DNA of 13,684 nucleotides from Candidatus Woesebacteria bacterium. GTDB taxonomy: Bacteria > Patescibacteriota > Microgenomatia > UBA8517. How positions within the stretch are numbered: the stretch's first letter is position 1; every line of letters begins with the position of its first letter. The notes under the pieces are model-generated. The model did not search any database. It was not told where the DNA came from and saw nothing but the letters and a program-made list of their open reading frames with translations. Made by a program: the position numbers and the translations under genes. Location of the stretch: assembly GCA_026394855.1 (NCBI GenBank), contig JAPLZT010000074.1, forward strand, positions 1 through 13,684, read 5' to 3'. Positions 1-6,711 of this stretch are shown in pieces.

Positions 1-1
1 A

Positions 2-541
2 CCTGTTGAAGAAGCAGTGATTGAAAAACCTCAAAAAACTGAAGAGATAAAAGAGTCCTCCTTTAATATTCTTTGGATATTAATTCCGGGAATGCTTCTT
101 TTAGGCCTTTTAATAGGTGGTATTTTTGCATATGTTTTTGGTATTCAAAAAATATCAGATACTAAAAAGGCGGATACTTCAGAAAATCAAAATATTACAG
201 TTGAACCTACAGTTTCTCCAACCGCAAAACCAACAGCCAGTTCCAGTGCAAACTTATCAAAATATAAAATTAAAATTCTTAATGGAAGCGGCATAAAAGG
301 GGAAGCAGGTAAAGTTCAAACTTTAGTTGAAGCTGCGGGTTTTAGCGTACTATCAGCCGGGAATGCAGTAACCTACGACTATACAAAAACTCAAATAACC
401 ATTAAAACAGGAGTAGATCCCGAGTTTATTGTTGCCTTAGTTGCTACCTTAAAGAAAGACTATCAACTGGAAGATCCCAAAACAGTTTCTTCTCAAACAA
501 ATGATGTTACAGTAATCGTAGGAAACCTCAAAGCCATATAG
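2..541 (+). CDS. LytR C-terminal (LytR_C) domain membrane protein, 5' end outside window
   Basis: The frame is open from base 2, so the gene probably starts upstream; a GTG at 17 is the first start codon visible inside. Counting from that GTG, one membrane segment covers about residues 17-43. A Thr/Pro/Ser-rich linker follows (about 50-80), then a compact domain (about 82-171) beginning YKIKILNGSGIKGEAG. That opening matches the LytR_C domain found at the end of LytR-CpsA-Psr proteins and as a stand-alone module on short membrane-anchored proteins. The catalytic LCP domain is not in the visible part. The topology puts the domain outside the membrane, where a role in envelope polymer attachment is plausible but not shown. 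The gene converges on the antirepressor gene with 6 bp between stop codons. Confidence 0.8.
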   Translation, partial: PVEEAVIEKPQKTEEIKESSFNILWILIPGMLLLGLLIGGIFAYVFGIQKISDTKKADTSENQNITVEPTVSPTAKPTASSSANLSKYKIKILNGSGIKGEAGKVQTLVEAAGFSVLSAGNAVTYDYTKTQITIKTGVDPEFIVALVATLKKDYQLEDPKTVSSQTNDVTVIVGNLKAI

Positions 542-557
542 ATAACCCTATCTATAT
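536..557. terminator. Perfect 9-bp hairpin between convergent genes
   Basis: ATATAGATA, loop ACCC, TATCTATAT. The hairpin contains both TAG stop codons, of the LytR_C gene (539-541) and of the antirepressor gene (548-550, minus). It is AT-rich and has no clear T-tract on either side, so a bidirectional terminator is plausible but weak. It could equally be only a 3'-end stabiliser. Confidence 0.4.
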
Positions 558-1375
558 CCAATAAGCTTTAATTTCTTTGCGTTCTTGGAAGTAACTACTC
601 TCTTACTAGTTTTTGATTCAATTTCGCGTCTTGCATTACCGGCAACAGTTCCACCTTCCTTAGCAACTTTCTTATTTTCCGGGAAATTTTTAGGTAATCT
701 TTTTTCTGAAATTTCGGTTGTAGCTGTTTCGGCCAACATATTAAGTACCAACTCAAGATTGGTCATATTATCTCTTAGGTTTTCCTTCCTCAAACCTTTG
801 AGATTTTTGTATTCTTTGGTTGTTAAACCTGTCCAAGCATGAGTAATTTCGTTAGTTAAAATCGCAAATTCCAATCCTTCTTTAACTCCGCGTGTTTCCC
901 ATTCATCGGTTAAGGCTTTACGAATTTCGATACTTTTTAAACGTTGATTAATCCAATCTTTGCTATAGCCCTTTTTTAAGTATGTTTTCAATGCTCGGTT
1001 AATAGCCAATTCTGGATCTGCGGTTTCCTCAAGCCGTTCGTAGCCCACCTGAGCCAACCAAAGTTTAAGTGGTTCGGCATTAGGAGAGGGAATACTTTGG
1101 ATTATTCGAAGCATCACTTCCGTATCTGCCGCATCAGTTTGATAATATTTTCCATCGGATGCCTGCATTTTCAGTTGGTGACATTTTGTCACCGACTCGC
1201 TTCCTTCTTTTCTTAATCTTTCTGCTAATTTGTTCCAATATTTCCTTGGATTGTTACTAATAGACAATACAGCCATAACATCAACAACAGAAAAGTACCA
1301 TTTTTCTACATTTCCGTCCCAAATACGACGAATCTTCTTTCCTTCAAAAATTGCTATTTTGGATATTTTACTCAC
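548..1375 (-). CDS. DinD-like / Bro-N phage antirepressor protein
   Basis: A 275-residue protein starting at GTG 1375; no ATG lies in frame near the front. The N-terminal part (about 1-120) reads as a Bro-N domain: FEGKKIRRIWDG, then WYFSVVDVMAVLS, then KYWNKLAERL. The C-terminal half (about 150-260), with TTKEYKNLKGLRKENLRDN and NLELVLNMLAE, resembles DinD (damage-inducible protein D), whose usual length of about 274 matches. Such proteins are DNA-binding antirepressors or SOS-linked factors, often carried by prophage. The Lys-rich tail (about 230-275) fits nucleic-acid binding. It follows tRNA-Gly on the same strand by 42 bp. No other phage gene lies beside it, so it may be a domesticated or stranded mobile gene. 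Confidence 0.75.
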   Translation of the reverse strand: MSKISKIAIFEGKKIRRIWDGNVEKWYFSVVDVMAVLSISNNPRKYWNKLAERLRKEGSESVTKCHQLKMQASDGKYYQTDAADTEVMLRIIQSIPSPNAEPLKLWLAQVGYERLEETADPELAINRALKTYLKKGYSKDWINQRLKSIEIRKALTDEWETRGVKEGLEFAILTNEITHAWTGLTTKEYKNLKGLRKENLRDNMTNLELVLNMLAETATTEISEKRLPKNFPENKKVAKEGGTVAGNARREIESKTSKRVVTSKNAKKLKLIGYR

Positions 1376-1417
1376 AAGATAGTAGGTACCAGCCTAATTG
1401 TTTATATCGGAATTTTG

Positions 1418-1488
1418 AGCGGGTAGCGGGAATCGAACCCGCATCAACAGATTGGAAATCTGTTGTTCTACCACTGAACCATACCCGC
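1418..1488 (-). tRNA. tRNA-Gly (anticodon TCC)
   Basis: Cloverleaf read on the minus strand: acceptor GCGGGTA/TACCCGC, D-arm GTTC...GAAC, an anticodon stem-loop with TTTCCAA giving anticodon TCC, and T-arm GCGGG TTCGATT CCCGC. The discriminator base is T, as usual for bacterial glycine tRNA. The next bases are CAA, so CCA is not encoded and must be added by the nucleotidyltransferase. A copy of the first 20 nt of this tRNA lies 63 bp upstream. Confidence 0.95.
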
Positions 1489-1492
1489 GAAT

Positions 1493-1555
1493 CATATGAA
1501 CAGGGTTGGTCAGTTGGCCAAGCTATCTGCTTACCACTGAACCATACCCGCGAAT
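1493..1555 (-). pseudogene. Partial tRNA-Gly 5' duplication with D-loop insertion
   Basis: The 24 bases at 1469-1492 (5' flank plus the first 20 nt of tRNA-Gly, ending in the D-loop TGGTA) recur exactly at 1532-1555, an offset of 63 bp. In the upstream copy TGGTA is not followed by GAAC but by AGCAGATAGCTTGGCC and unrelated bases. There is no anticodon or T-arm, so this is a broken fragment. The same AGC-N-GCTTGGCC join occurs in the broken tRNA near 6744-6790. Confidence 0.8.
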
Positions 1556-1569
1556 TTACAATACTCGAA

Positions 1570-2190
1570 CTAACCTATTTTACCTTGATTTCTGTATTTT
1601 TCCAAGACAGAAGGGTCATCATCAGGATGAAGCATAACCAAAGCTAAATGTTTATTAACGCTTCCGTCCTTATTGGTATCTGTCCATATCCTCTCTAAAA
1701 TTTCATCCGAAACATAATAGATATTTGGACAATCCGTTAAAATAACACCTTCATTTGCCGGATCCGTATCCGGTCCGACGACGATCTCTTCTGCAGAGGG
1801 ATCGATTATCAAGCCATTACCCAAATACATAATGTAATGTCCGTCTATATCATTTACTTTTTTACCTGATTTATTTGAAATTCTTACTAAAACGTCTGTT
1901 GTGTCTAAAATAACCACAACTCTGACTTTTTCGTTTAATTCGTCTAATTCATTTTTGGTCCAACCTTCTCTCATTAAAATATGAGTTGCCTGTAAAAAAG
2001 ATCTTGCCATTTGGTAAAGTTCATTCTTCTCTGTACCCCAACTTGGATCAGAAACGAAATCGTGCAGATCTTTTTGACAGACATGATTAATATTAAAGGC
2101 TATTGCAGCTGAATGAATAAGCGCATGCCCACACCACGATTCAGTATTTAATGGAATTCGTGGAATGATAAAGTTTTCGTTTTCTGACAT
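1570..2190 (-). CDS. Putative C39-like (papain-fold) cysteine peptidase
   Basis: A 206-residue protein starting at ATG 2190. It shows SWCGHALIHSAAIAF (Cys20) near the N-terminus, then DIDGHYIMYLGNGLIIDPS with His118 and Asp130. The order and spacing of C...GHY...IIDP match peptidase C39-like and related papain-fold enzymes. The usual upstream oxyanion Gln is not obvious; Asn15 or Glu17 lies in that area. No signal peptide or membrane segment is visible, so it appears cytosolic. It lies 28 bp downstream of tRNA-Pro on the same strand without a Shine-Dalgarno sequence and may be cotranscribed with it. The substrate is unknown, and an inactive or transglutaminase-like role cannot be excluded. 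Confidence 0.55.
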   Translation of the reverse strand: MSENENFIIPRIPLNTESWCGHALIHSAAIAFNINHVCQKDLHDFVSDPSWGTEKNELYQMARSFLQATHILMREGWTKNELDELNEKVRVVVILDTTDVLVRISNKSGKKVNDIDGHYIMYLGNGLIIDPSAEEIVVGPDTDPANEGVILTDCPNIYYVSDEILERIWTDTNKDGSVNKHLALVMLHPDDDPSVLEKYRNQGKIG

Positions 2191-2218
2191 TTAATTCTTA
2201 AAACGGAAGATTGTTGTG

Positions 2219-2291
2219 TCGGAGTGCCCGGACTCGAACCGGGGACCTCCGCGTCCCAAACGCGGCGCTCTGCCAACTGAGCCACACTCCG
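2219..2291 (-). tRNA. tRNA-Pro (anticodon TGG)
   Basis: Minus-strand cloverleaf: acceptor CGGAGTG/CACTCCG (7 bp, with the C1-G72 pair typical of bacterial Pro), D-arm GCTC...GAGC, anticodon loop TTTGGGA giving TGG, T-arm CCCGG TTCGAGT CCGGG, discriminator A. CCA is not encoded (ACAC follows). A possible extended -10, TGATAAAAT on the minus strand (plus 2299-2307), sits 7 nt before the tRNA 5' end. Confidence 0.95.
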
Positions 2292-2320
2292 TTACCATAT
2301 TTTATCAGGAACCGTTAAAA

Positions 2321-2326
2321 TATAAT
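2321..2326 (+). promoter_or_regulatory. -10 box (TATAAT) for the membrane-protein gene
   Basis: A consensus TATAAT ends 14 nt before ATG 2341, so the transcript would have a leader of only about 8 nt. No convincing -35 or Shine-Dalgarno sequence is present. Confidence 0.5.
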
Positions 2327-2340
2327 AGTTTCTGCGAAAT

Positions 2341-3571
2341 ATGAAAAAAATCATAATAATTCTTTTTTGTTTGACATCCCTGATCTTTGGTTTTCAGGTA
2401 ACGAAAGACACTGATTTCGGCTGGCACTACCGCTGCGGAAAAGAACTTCTGGCAGGCAATCCGTGCCTGGAAAACCATTATTCTTACTTTTTACCCGACT
2501 ATAAAGCCTACTACCCAAGCTTTATTTATGATGCGGCTCTTTCAGTAAGTTACGATTCTTTCGGATTTACGGGTTTAAGTATTCTTAATTCCATAATTTT
2601 ACTTTTATGCGTTATTTTGCTTTATAAACTAATCAATGGTCCGTTATGGCTAAAGGCAACTCTTCCTCTCTTGATTTTGTTTACCCCCGGGCCTTCCATA
2701 GCACTTGGTTTACGACCGCAACTGTTTACTTTTCTTTTTTTTCTTCTGACTCTGAAAATAGGAGAAATTAGTTTAAAAAATTATAAATATTTGTATCTAC
2801 TCCCTCTACTATTTGCTTTATGGGTAAATACGCACATAGGATTTATTGCAGGCATTCTTCTTTTGCCAAGTTTATTTTTGAATCACCCATTACGTAAAAA
2901 GTGGGTGATTATTTTACCGTTCTTCATAGCCTTCTTAGCGACATTTCTCAATCCTTTCGGTCCAAAGGTTTATTTAGAAATTTTCCGTCACTTACAAGCA
3001 CCACTTTCCACAACCATTGCCGAATGGGTCGCTCCTCCTCTCTGGCTCAAAGGTTTGATCGTTTTCTTAGTTTTTGATTTAAGTCTGCTTCTTGCATCTA
3101 CAAAACAGTTAAAACTATCTTTGTTAATAAATCTTTTGCTCTTTACCGTTTTGGCATGTCTGGGAATCAGAAATCTGATTTTCCTTTCCTCCTTAACAGC
3201 AATTTATTTAAGCAGGCTGCTGCCTGATAAAAAGCTTTTAGACGATCGATATGCAATTCTTGTAATTTTATTTTGTTTATTTATTTTTTACAAAAATATA
3301 AATTCAACAATAAATTTCAACTCCGGCTGGAAAAACTACTGCACTCTCGGGCAACTTCCTGGATAAAAGCGGCAACAGCACATATGAGGTTTTTCTGGCC
3401 ATACTTCAAACCCGGTCAGGATGGAATGAAAAGTTAAAAGAAACAGGAACAGACTACCTTTTGATTGGACCCGGCACATTTTTGGACCTTACACTTAAAC
3501 CCAGCCCAGAAAAGTACAACTGGAAGGAACTCTACCGCGACAGCGTTGCGGTTCTATACAAAAAAATCTGA
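2341..3571 (+). pseudogene. Frameshifted polytopic membrane protein (glycosyltransferase-like / EpsG-type topology)
   Basis: The first frame (2341-3366) encodes 341 residues with a signal-like start, a short outer segment (TKDTDFGWHYRCGKELL) and about eight to ten hydrophobic spans, as in large membrane glycosyltransferases of unknown specificity. It stops at 3364-3366. The next frame (open from 3314) continues from about 3353 to 3571 and encodes a soluble tail with GWNEKLKETGTDYLLIGPG and WKELYRDSVAVLYKKI. That tail is typical of the C-terminus of this protein type, so the two parts belong together. A conserved segment that usually precedes it (NWGGYLIW...FIDGR in relatives I recall) seems missing, so a small deletion may accompany the frameshift. 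A sequencing error is possible. The gene ends 6 bp before tRNA-Leu. Confidence 0.6.
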
Positions 3572-3577
3572 CAAATG

Positions 3578-3662
3578 TGTCGAGGAGAGGAGTCGAACCT
3601 CCACACCGCTAATGCGGTACAGGCTCTTAAGGCCGGCGCGTCTACCATTCCGCCACCCCGAC
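3578..3662 (-). tRNA. tRNA-Leu (anticodon TAA)
   Basis: Class II tRNA with a long variable arm (the ACCGC/GCGGT stem). Acceptor GTCGGGG/CCTCGAC, anticodon loop CTTAAGA giving TAA, T-arm GGAGG TTCGACT CCTCT, discriminator A, no encoded CCA. The anticodon stem CCGGC/GCCTG has one C-U mismatch. It follows the pyrG stop codon by 11 bp on the same strand and may share its transcript. Confidence 0.95.
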
Positions 3663-3673
3663 AAGTATACGTA

Positions 3674-5293
3674 TTATAACATTGAAGAGAGATACGAAAC
3701 AAAGATAGGGTGAGGTGTTAAGGGCCTGCTGATATACTCCGGATGAAACTGGGTTCCTACAAAAAACTTATGATCTTTAAATTCTATGGCCTCAACCAAT
3801 TTTCCATCAGGGGAAGTTCCCGAAAAAACCATACCTTTCTTTTCAAACTTTTCTTTAAAGGCATTATTAAATTCATATCTATGTCTATGGCGTTCATTAA
3901 TTAATATTTTACCTCCATATATTTTTGAAAGCTTTGAGCCCTTTTTTAAGGAACATGGCCAAGATCCTAATCTAATAGTTCCTCCATATTGTTTCTTAGA
4001 TAGATACTGCCTTTGATTCGGCATTATATGGATAACCGGATATTTAGTTTTTGGGTCAATCTCAATTGAATTTGCTCCCTTTAAACCTAATACATTTCTG
4101 GCAAATTCTATAACGGCCATCTGCATACCAAAACAAAGTCCTAAATAGGGGATATTATTTTCCCTTGCATATTTAACCGCCATAATTTTTCCTTCAGTTC
4201 CCCGGCTGCCCCAGCCTTGAGGAACAATAATTCCATCGTGTTCTTTTAAGATGTCTGTTCCTTCTTTTTCAATTTGCTCGCTATCTATCCAGGAAAAAAT
4301 GGGGGATACTCCCAATTTCCAGGAAGCATGACGAATTGCCTCAACCACCGAAACATACGAATCAATAAGACTGTAACTACCGGTGACAAAATATTTACCA
4401 ACTACTGCAATTTTTAGTTTTTTAGGCCATTTTGTTACTGCTCTTTTTGCCATTATTCTCCAACCTCCGATGTTTTTATGCTTTCCTAGCTTCAAGCCCA
4501 AAAGTTTCAGACAGGTTGAGGCTAGATGATGATTTCGTTTATGAAAAAGAAGGGGGACTTCATATATTGTATCTAGATTTGGGGCAGAAAATATCGCCTC
4601 GGGCCTCATATTGCAAAATAAAGCAAGTCTTTCTAAACGTTTTTGATCAATTGGTTTATCGGTTCTGGCAACAATTATGTCAGGTTGAATCCCCATACCA
4701 TTTAAAATTCTGACAGAAGTTTGTGCGGGTTTGCTTTTAAGTTCTCCAATGTTTGCTAAAAAGGGGAGATAGGTTACATGAAGATGAATAACATCGTTAG
4801 GATTTCGAAGCTTCATAATTCGGGAAGCCTCATAAAAAATGCCGTTTTGATACTCTCCCACGGTTCCCCCAAGCTCGATAATAATAATTTCAGCGTTATG
4901 TTTTTTACCGGCTAAATTTATTCTTCTTGTAATTTCATCTGTAACATGGGGAATTGCTTCAACATCCTCTCCTTCATATTCAAAAGCTCTCTCTTTTCTA
5001 ATTACCTCCTGATAAATCTGTCCTGTTGTAATGTAATTTTCCCTGGAAAGATTCTCATGTAAAAACCTTTCATAGTGTCCCAAATCTTCATCCGTTTCTA
5101 TACCGTCATCTGTTACAAATACTTCTCCGTGTTCCTGAGGTCTAATTGTCCCGGCATCGATATTTAAGTACATGTCAATTTTAACGTTGGTAACTTTATA
5201 TCCGCGGGATTTAAGAAGAAAAGCAAGAGAGGCTGAAGTAACTCCCTTTCCAAGGCCGCTTACAACTCCGCCGGAAACAAAAATATACTTCAT
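3674..5293 (-). CDS. pyrG: CTP synthase (glutamine-hydrolysing)
   Basis: Converts UTP to CTP using ATP and ammonia released from glutamine, the last step of de novo pyrimidine nucleotide synthesis in the cytoplasm. The 539-residue product is full length. The synthetase domain (about 1-270) has the P-loop GGVVSGLGKG (8-17) and HGEVFVTDDGIETDEDLGHYERF (55-77). The class I glutamine amidotransferase domain (about 292-539) has the nucleophile in LGLCFGMQ (Cys387) and the His517/Glu519 pair in GTQFHPEY. The oxyanion region reads VPQGWGSRGTEGK rather than the common PGGFGxRGxEGK. The N-terminal DMYLNIDAGTIRPQEHGEV also departs from the Proteobacterial KIDPYLN...PGTM form. It has its own promoter just after tRNA-Arg, with a leader of about 10 nt and no Shine-Dalgarno sequence. 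Confidence 0.97.
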   Translation of the reverse strand: MKYIFVSGGVVSGLGKGVTSASLAFLLKSRGYKVTNVKIDMYLNIDAGTIRPQEHGEVFVTDDGIETDEDLGHYERFLHENLSRENYITTGQIYQEVIRKERAFEYEGEDVEAIPHVTDEITRRINLAGKKHNAEIIIIELGGTVGEYQNGIFYEASRIMKLRNPNDVIHLHVTYLPFLANIGELKSKPAQTSVRILNGMGIQPDIIVARTDKPIDQKRLERLALFCNMRPEAIFSAPNLDTIYEVPLLFHKRNHHLASTCLKLLGLKLGKHKNIGGWRIMAKRAVTKWPKKLKIAVVGKYFVTGSYSLIDSYVSVVEAIRHASWKLGVSPIFSWIDSEQIEKEGTDILKEHDGIIVPQGWGSRGTEGKIMAVKYARENNIPYLGLCFGMQMAVIEFARNVLGLKGANSIEIDPKTKYPVIHIMPNQRQYLSKKQYGGTIRLGSWPCSLKKGSKLSKIYGGKILINERHRHRYEFNNAFKEKFEKKGMVFSGTSPDGKLVEAIEFKDHKFFVGTQFHPEYISRPLTPHPIFVSYLSSML

Positions 5294-5310
5294 TAAAAAT
5301 TGCTTTAATC

Positions 5311-5338
5311 AATGTAGCATACGAAGAATTGCTGTCAA
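5311..5338 (-). promoter_or_regulatory. pyrG promoter
   Basis: Minus strand: TTGACA (plus 5333-5338), 16 nt spacer, TACATT (plus 5311-5316) preceded by TGC, an extended -10. The -10 ends 17 nt before the ATG, giving a leader of roughly 10 nt. Confidence 0.65.
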
Positions 5339-5348
5339 GGAGAATATG

Positions 5349-5420
5349 TGCGCCCAGAAAGAATCGAACTTTCATCAACTGTTCCGAAGACAGTTACTTT
5401 ATCCGTTAAGCTATGGGCGC
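5349..5420 (-). tRNA. tRNA-Arg (anticodon TCG)
   Basis: Minus-strand cloverleaf: acceptor GCGCCCA/TGGGCGC, D-arm GCTT...AAGT, anticodon stem ACTGT/ACAGT with loop CTTCGGA giving TCG, T-arm GAAAG TTCGATT CTTTC, discriminator A. CCA is not encoded. It is divergent from the DRG GTPase gene (36 bp apart) and upstream of pyrG. Confidence 0.95.
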
Positions 5421-5438
5421 TTACCGATCTTGAATACT

Positions 5439-5446
5439 GTTATAAT
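5439..5446 (+). promoter_or_regulatory. -10 box of the DRG GTPase gene
   Basis: TATAAT (5441-5446) with TG one base upstream (TGTTATAAT from 5438) forms an extended -10. ATG 5457 begins 10 nt later, so the mRNA is leaderless or nearly so. Confidence 0.55.
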
Positions 5447-5474
5447 TATACCTTATATGACGGATTTTACTCAA
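5445..5474 (-). promoter_or_regulatory. tRNA-Arg promoter, overlapping the divergent promoter
   Basis: Minus strand: TTGAGT (plus 5469-5474), 18 nt spacer, TATAAT (plus 5445-5450). The palindrome TATAATTATA (5441-5450) supplies the -10 of both directions, and the -35 lies inside the start of the GTPase gene. Confidence 0.55.
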
Positions 5475-6527
5475 ACAATAGAAGAAATTAAAAAAGAACT
5501 TAGAGAAACCCCACATCATAAAGGAACTGAACATTATATCGGAAGGTTACGTGCAAGGCTTGCTCGAATTGAAGACAAAATCTATGAAGCAAGTTCCAAG
5601 GGAGGCGGGGGGGGCGGAGGAGGATATGCCGTTAAAAAAACGGGGGATGCCTCTGTTGTTTTGATTGGTCCTCCTTCTGCAGGAAAATCAACCCTTTTAA
5701 ATAAATTCACAAATGCCCAAAGCAAAGTTGCTGCATATGCTTTTACAACAACCACAGTAATTCCCGGCATGATGCTTTACAAAGACGCATATATTCAAAT
5801 CTTTGACATACCGGGTCTTCTTGAAGGAGCATCTAAAGGAAAGGGGAGGGGGAAAGAAGTACTATCCGTTGCCAGAAATTCAGATCTTCTTTTAGTTATT
5901 TCAGACGTGCAAAGAATTAATTACATAGAAAAAATGACTCAAGAGCTTGAAGGAGCAGGAATTAGAATAAACAAGATCAAACCCAATGTCTTAATTAATA
6001 AAAAAATAATCGGAGGAATTACAATTCATACAAACATTAAACAGGATTTAGATGATTTAACCATTAAAGAAATCGCTTCCGAGATGGGCATCAAAAACGC
6101 AGATATTTCCATTAAAGAAAAGGTTACAATTGATTCCCTTATCGATTCCTTCTCTACAAGCAGGGTCTATATTCCGGCCATATTTGTGGTTAATAAAACA
6201 GATACTGTTCACCGCCCACAGTTCACTGATCACTATCTGGCCATAAGCGCAGAAAAGGGAACAGGACTTGAAAACTTAAAAGAAGAAATATGGAACAAGT
6301 TAAGGCTTTTAAGTGTATATCTAGTTCAACCAAATGAAGAACCCAACTTTGAAAGTCCAATCATAATGCGAGAGGGAGATTTACTTTCAGATGTTACCGT
6401 AAAATTAGGCACAGACTTTAGTGAAAAAAGACTGGCAAAAATATGGGGAAACGCTGCTCATTTCCCGGGACAGGAAGTTCCTACGACAATTAAAGTAACA
6501 GATAGAATGCAGGTAAGATTTTTGTGA
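5457..6527 (+). CDS. DRG-family GTPase with C-terminal TGS domain
   Basis: A 356-residue GTPase of the Obg-related DRG (developmentally regulated GTP-binding) family, which act on or near ribosomes. In order: N-terminal helices (1-45) with HYIGRLRARLARIEDKI; a glycine run (49-56) before YAVKKTGDASVVLIG; G1 GPPSAGKST (71-79); G2 region TTTTVIPG (97-104); G3 DIPG (117-120); an inserted domain (about 165-235) with NKKIIGGITIH, as in the S5D2L insertion of DRGs; G4 NKTD (246-249); G5 SAEKG (264-268); and a TGS-like end (about 300-356) with AKIWGNAAHFPGQEV. The S5D2L-like insertion and poly-Gly linker favour DRG over bacterial ObgE or YchF. The frame is open upstream to 5172 but crosses tRNA-Arg and pyrG, so ATG 5457, next to the -10, is chosen. 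Confidence 0.85.
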   Translation: MTDFTQTIEEIKKELRETPHHKGTEHYIGRLRARLARIEDKIYEASSKGGGGGGGGYAVKKTGDASVVLIGPPSAGKSTLLNKFTNAQSKVAAYAFTTTTVIPGMMLYKDAYIQIFDIPGLLEGASKGKGRGKEVLSVARNSDLLLVISDVQRINYIEKMTQELEGAGIRINKIKPNVLINKKIIGGITIHTNIKQDLDDLTIKEIASEMGIKNADISIKEKVTIDSLIDSFSTSRVYIPAIFVVNKTDTVHRPQFTDHYLAISAEKGTGLENLKEEIWNKLRLLSVYLVQPNEEPNFESPIIMREGDLLSDVTVKLGTDFSEKRLAKIWGNAAHFPGQEVPTTIKVTDRMQVRFL

Positions 6528-6614
6528 GCCTGAAAGGATTCGTATACAAAATATGAAATTCAACACTTGAGTAATGCTTTCTCCATCAACCTTTTCCTGA
6601 TCTGCTACGCAGCC

Positions 6615-6711
6615 GATTAAAAGGGCTTAAGTGAGCCGCGATGGATTCGAACCATCAACCGTTACCTTAAGAGGGTACTGCTCTACCATTGAGCTAGCGG
6701 CCCTTTTAATC
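6615..6711. repeat. 12-bp inverted repeat bracketing tRNA-Lys
   Basis: GATTAAAAGGGC (6615-6626) is the exact reverse complement of GCCCTTTTAATC (6700-6711). The right arm includes the first four bases of the tRNA; the left arm lies 5 bp beyond the tRNA 3' end. Confidence 0.7.
6632..6703 (-). tRNA. tRNA-Lys (anticodon CTT)
   Basis: Minus-strand cloverleaf of 72 nt: acceptor GGGCCGC/GCGGCTC (one G-U), D-arm GCTCAATGGTAGAGC, anticodon stem GTACC/GGTAA with loop CTCTTAA giving CTT, T-arm GATGG TTCGAAT CCATC, discriminator A, no encoded CCA. The outermost anticodon-stem pair is G-A. The 3' end can form a short hairpin, GGCT...AGCC followed by CTTTT, that may terminate transcription. Confidence 0.9.

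Noticed and set aside
585..842. Plus-strand open frame opposite the antirepressor
   Set aside because: The minus-strand protein has recognisable domains. The antisense frame shows no domain or ribosome binding site.
1351..1647. Plus-strand open frame across tRNA-Gly
   Set aside because: It reads through a tRNA, its duplication and the end of the peptidase gene on the wrong strand. The repeated peptide is a by-product of the 63-bp duplication.
5172..5456. Upstream extension of the DRG GTPase frame
   Set aside because: It would run through the pyrG start and the whole tRNA-Arg gene. The homologous N-terminus and the -10 box both point to ATG 5457.
5582..5770. Minus-strand frame encoding a poly-proline protein
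   Set aside because: It is the antisense of the poly-glycine linker and P-loop of the DRG GTPase and has no features of its own.
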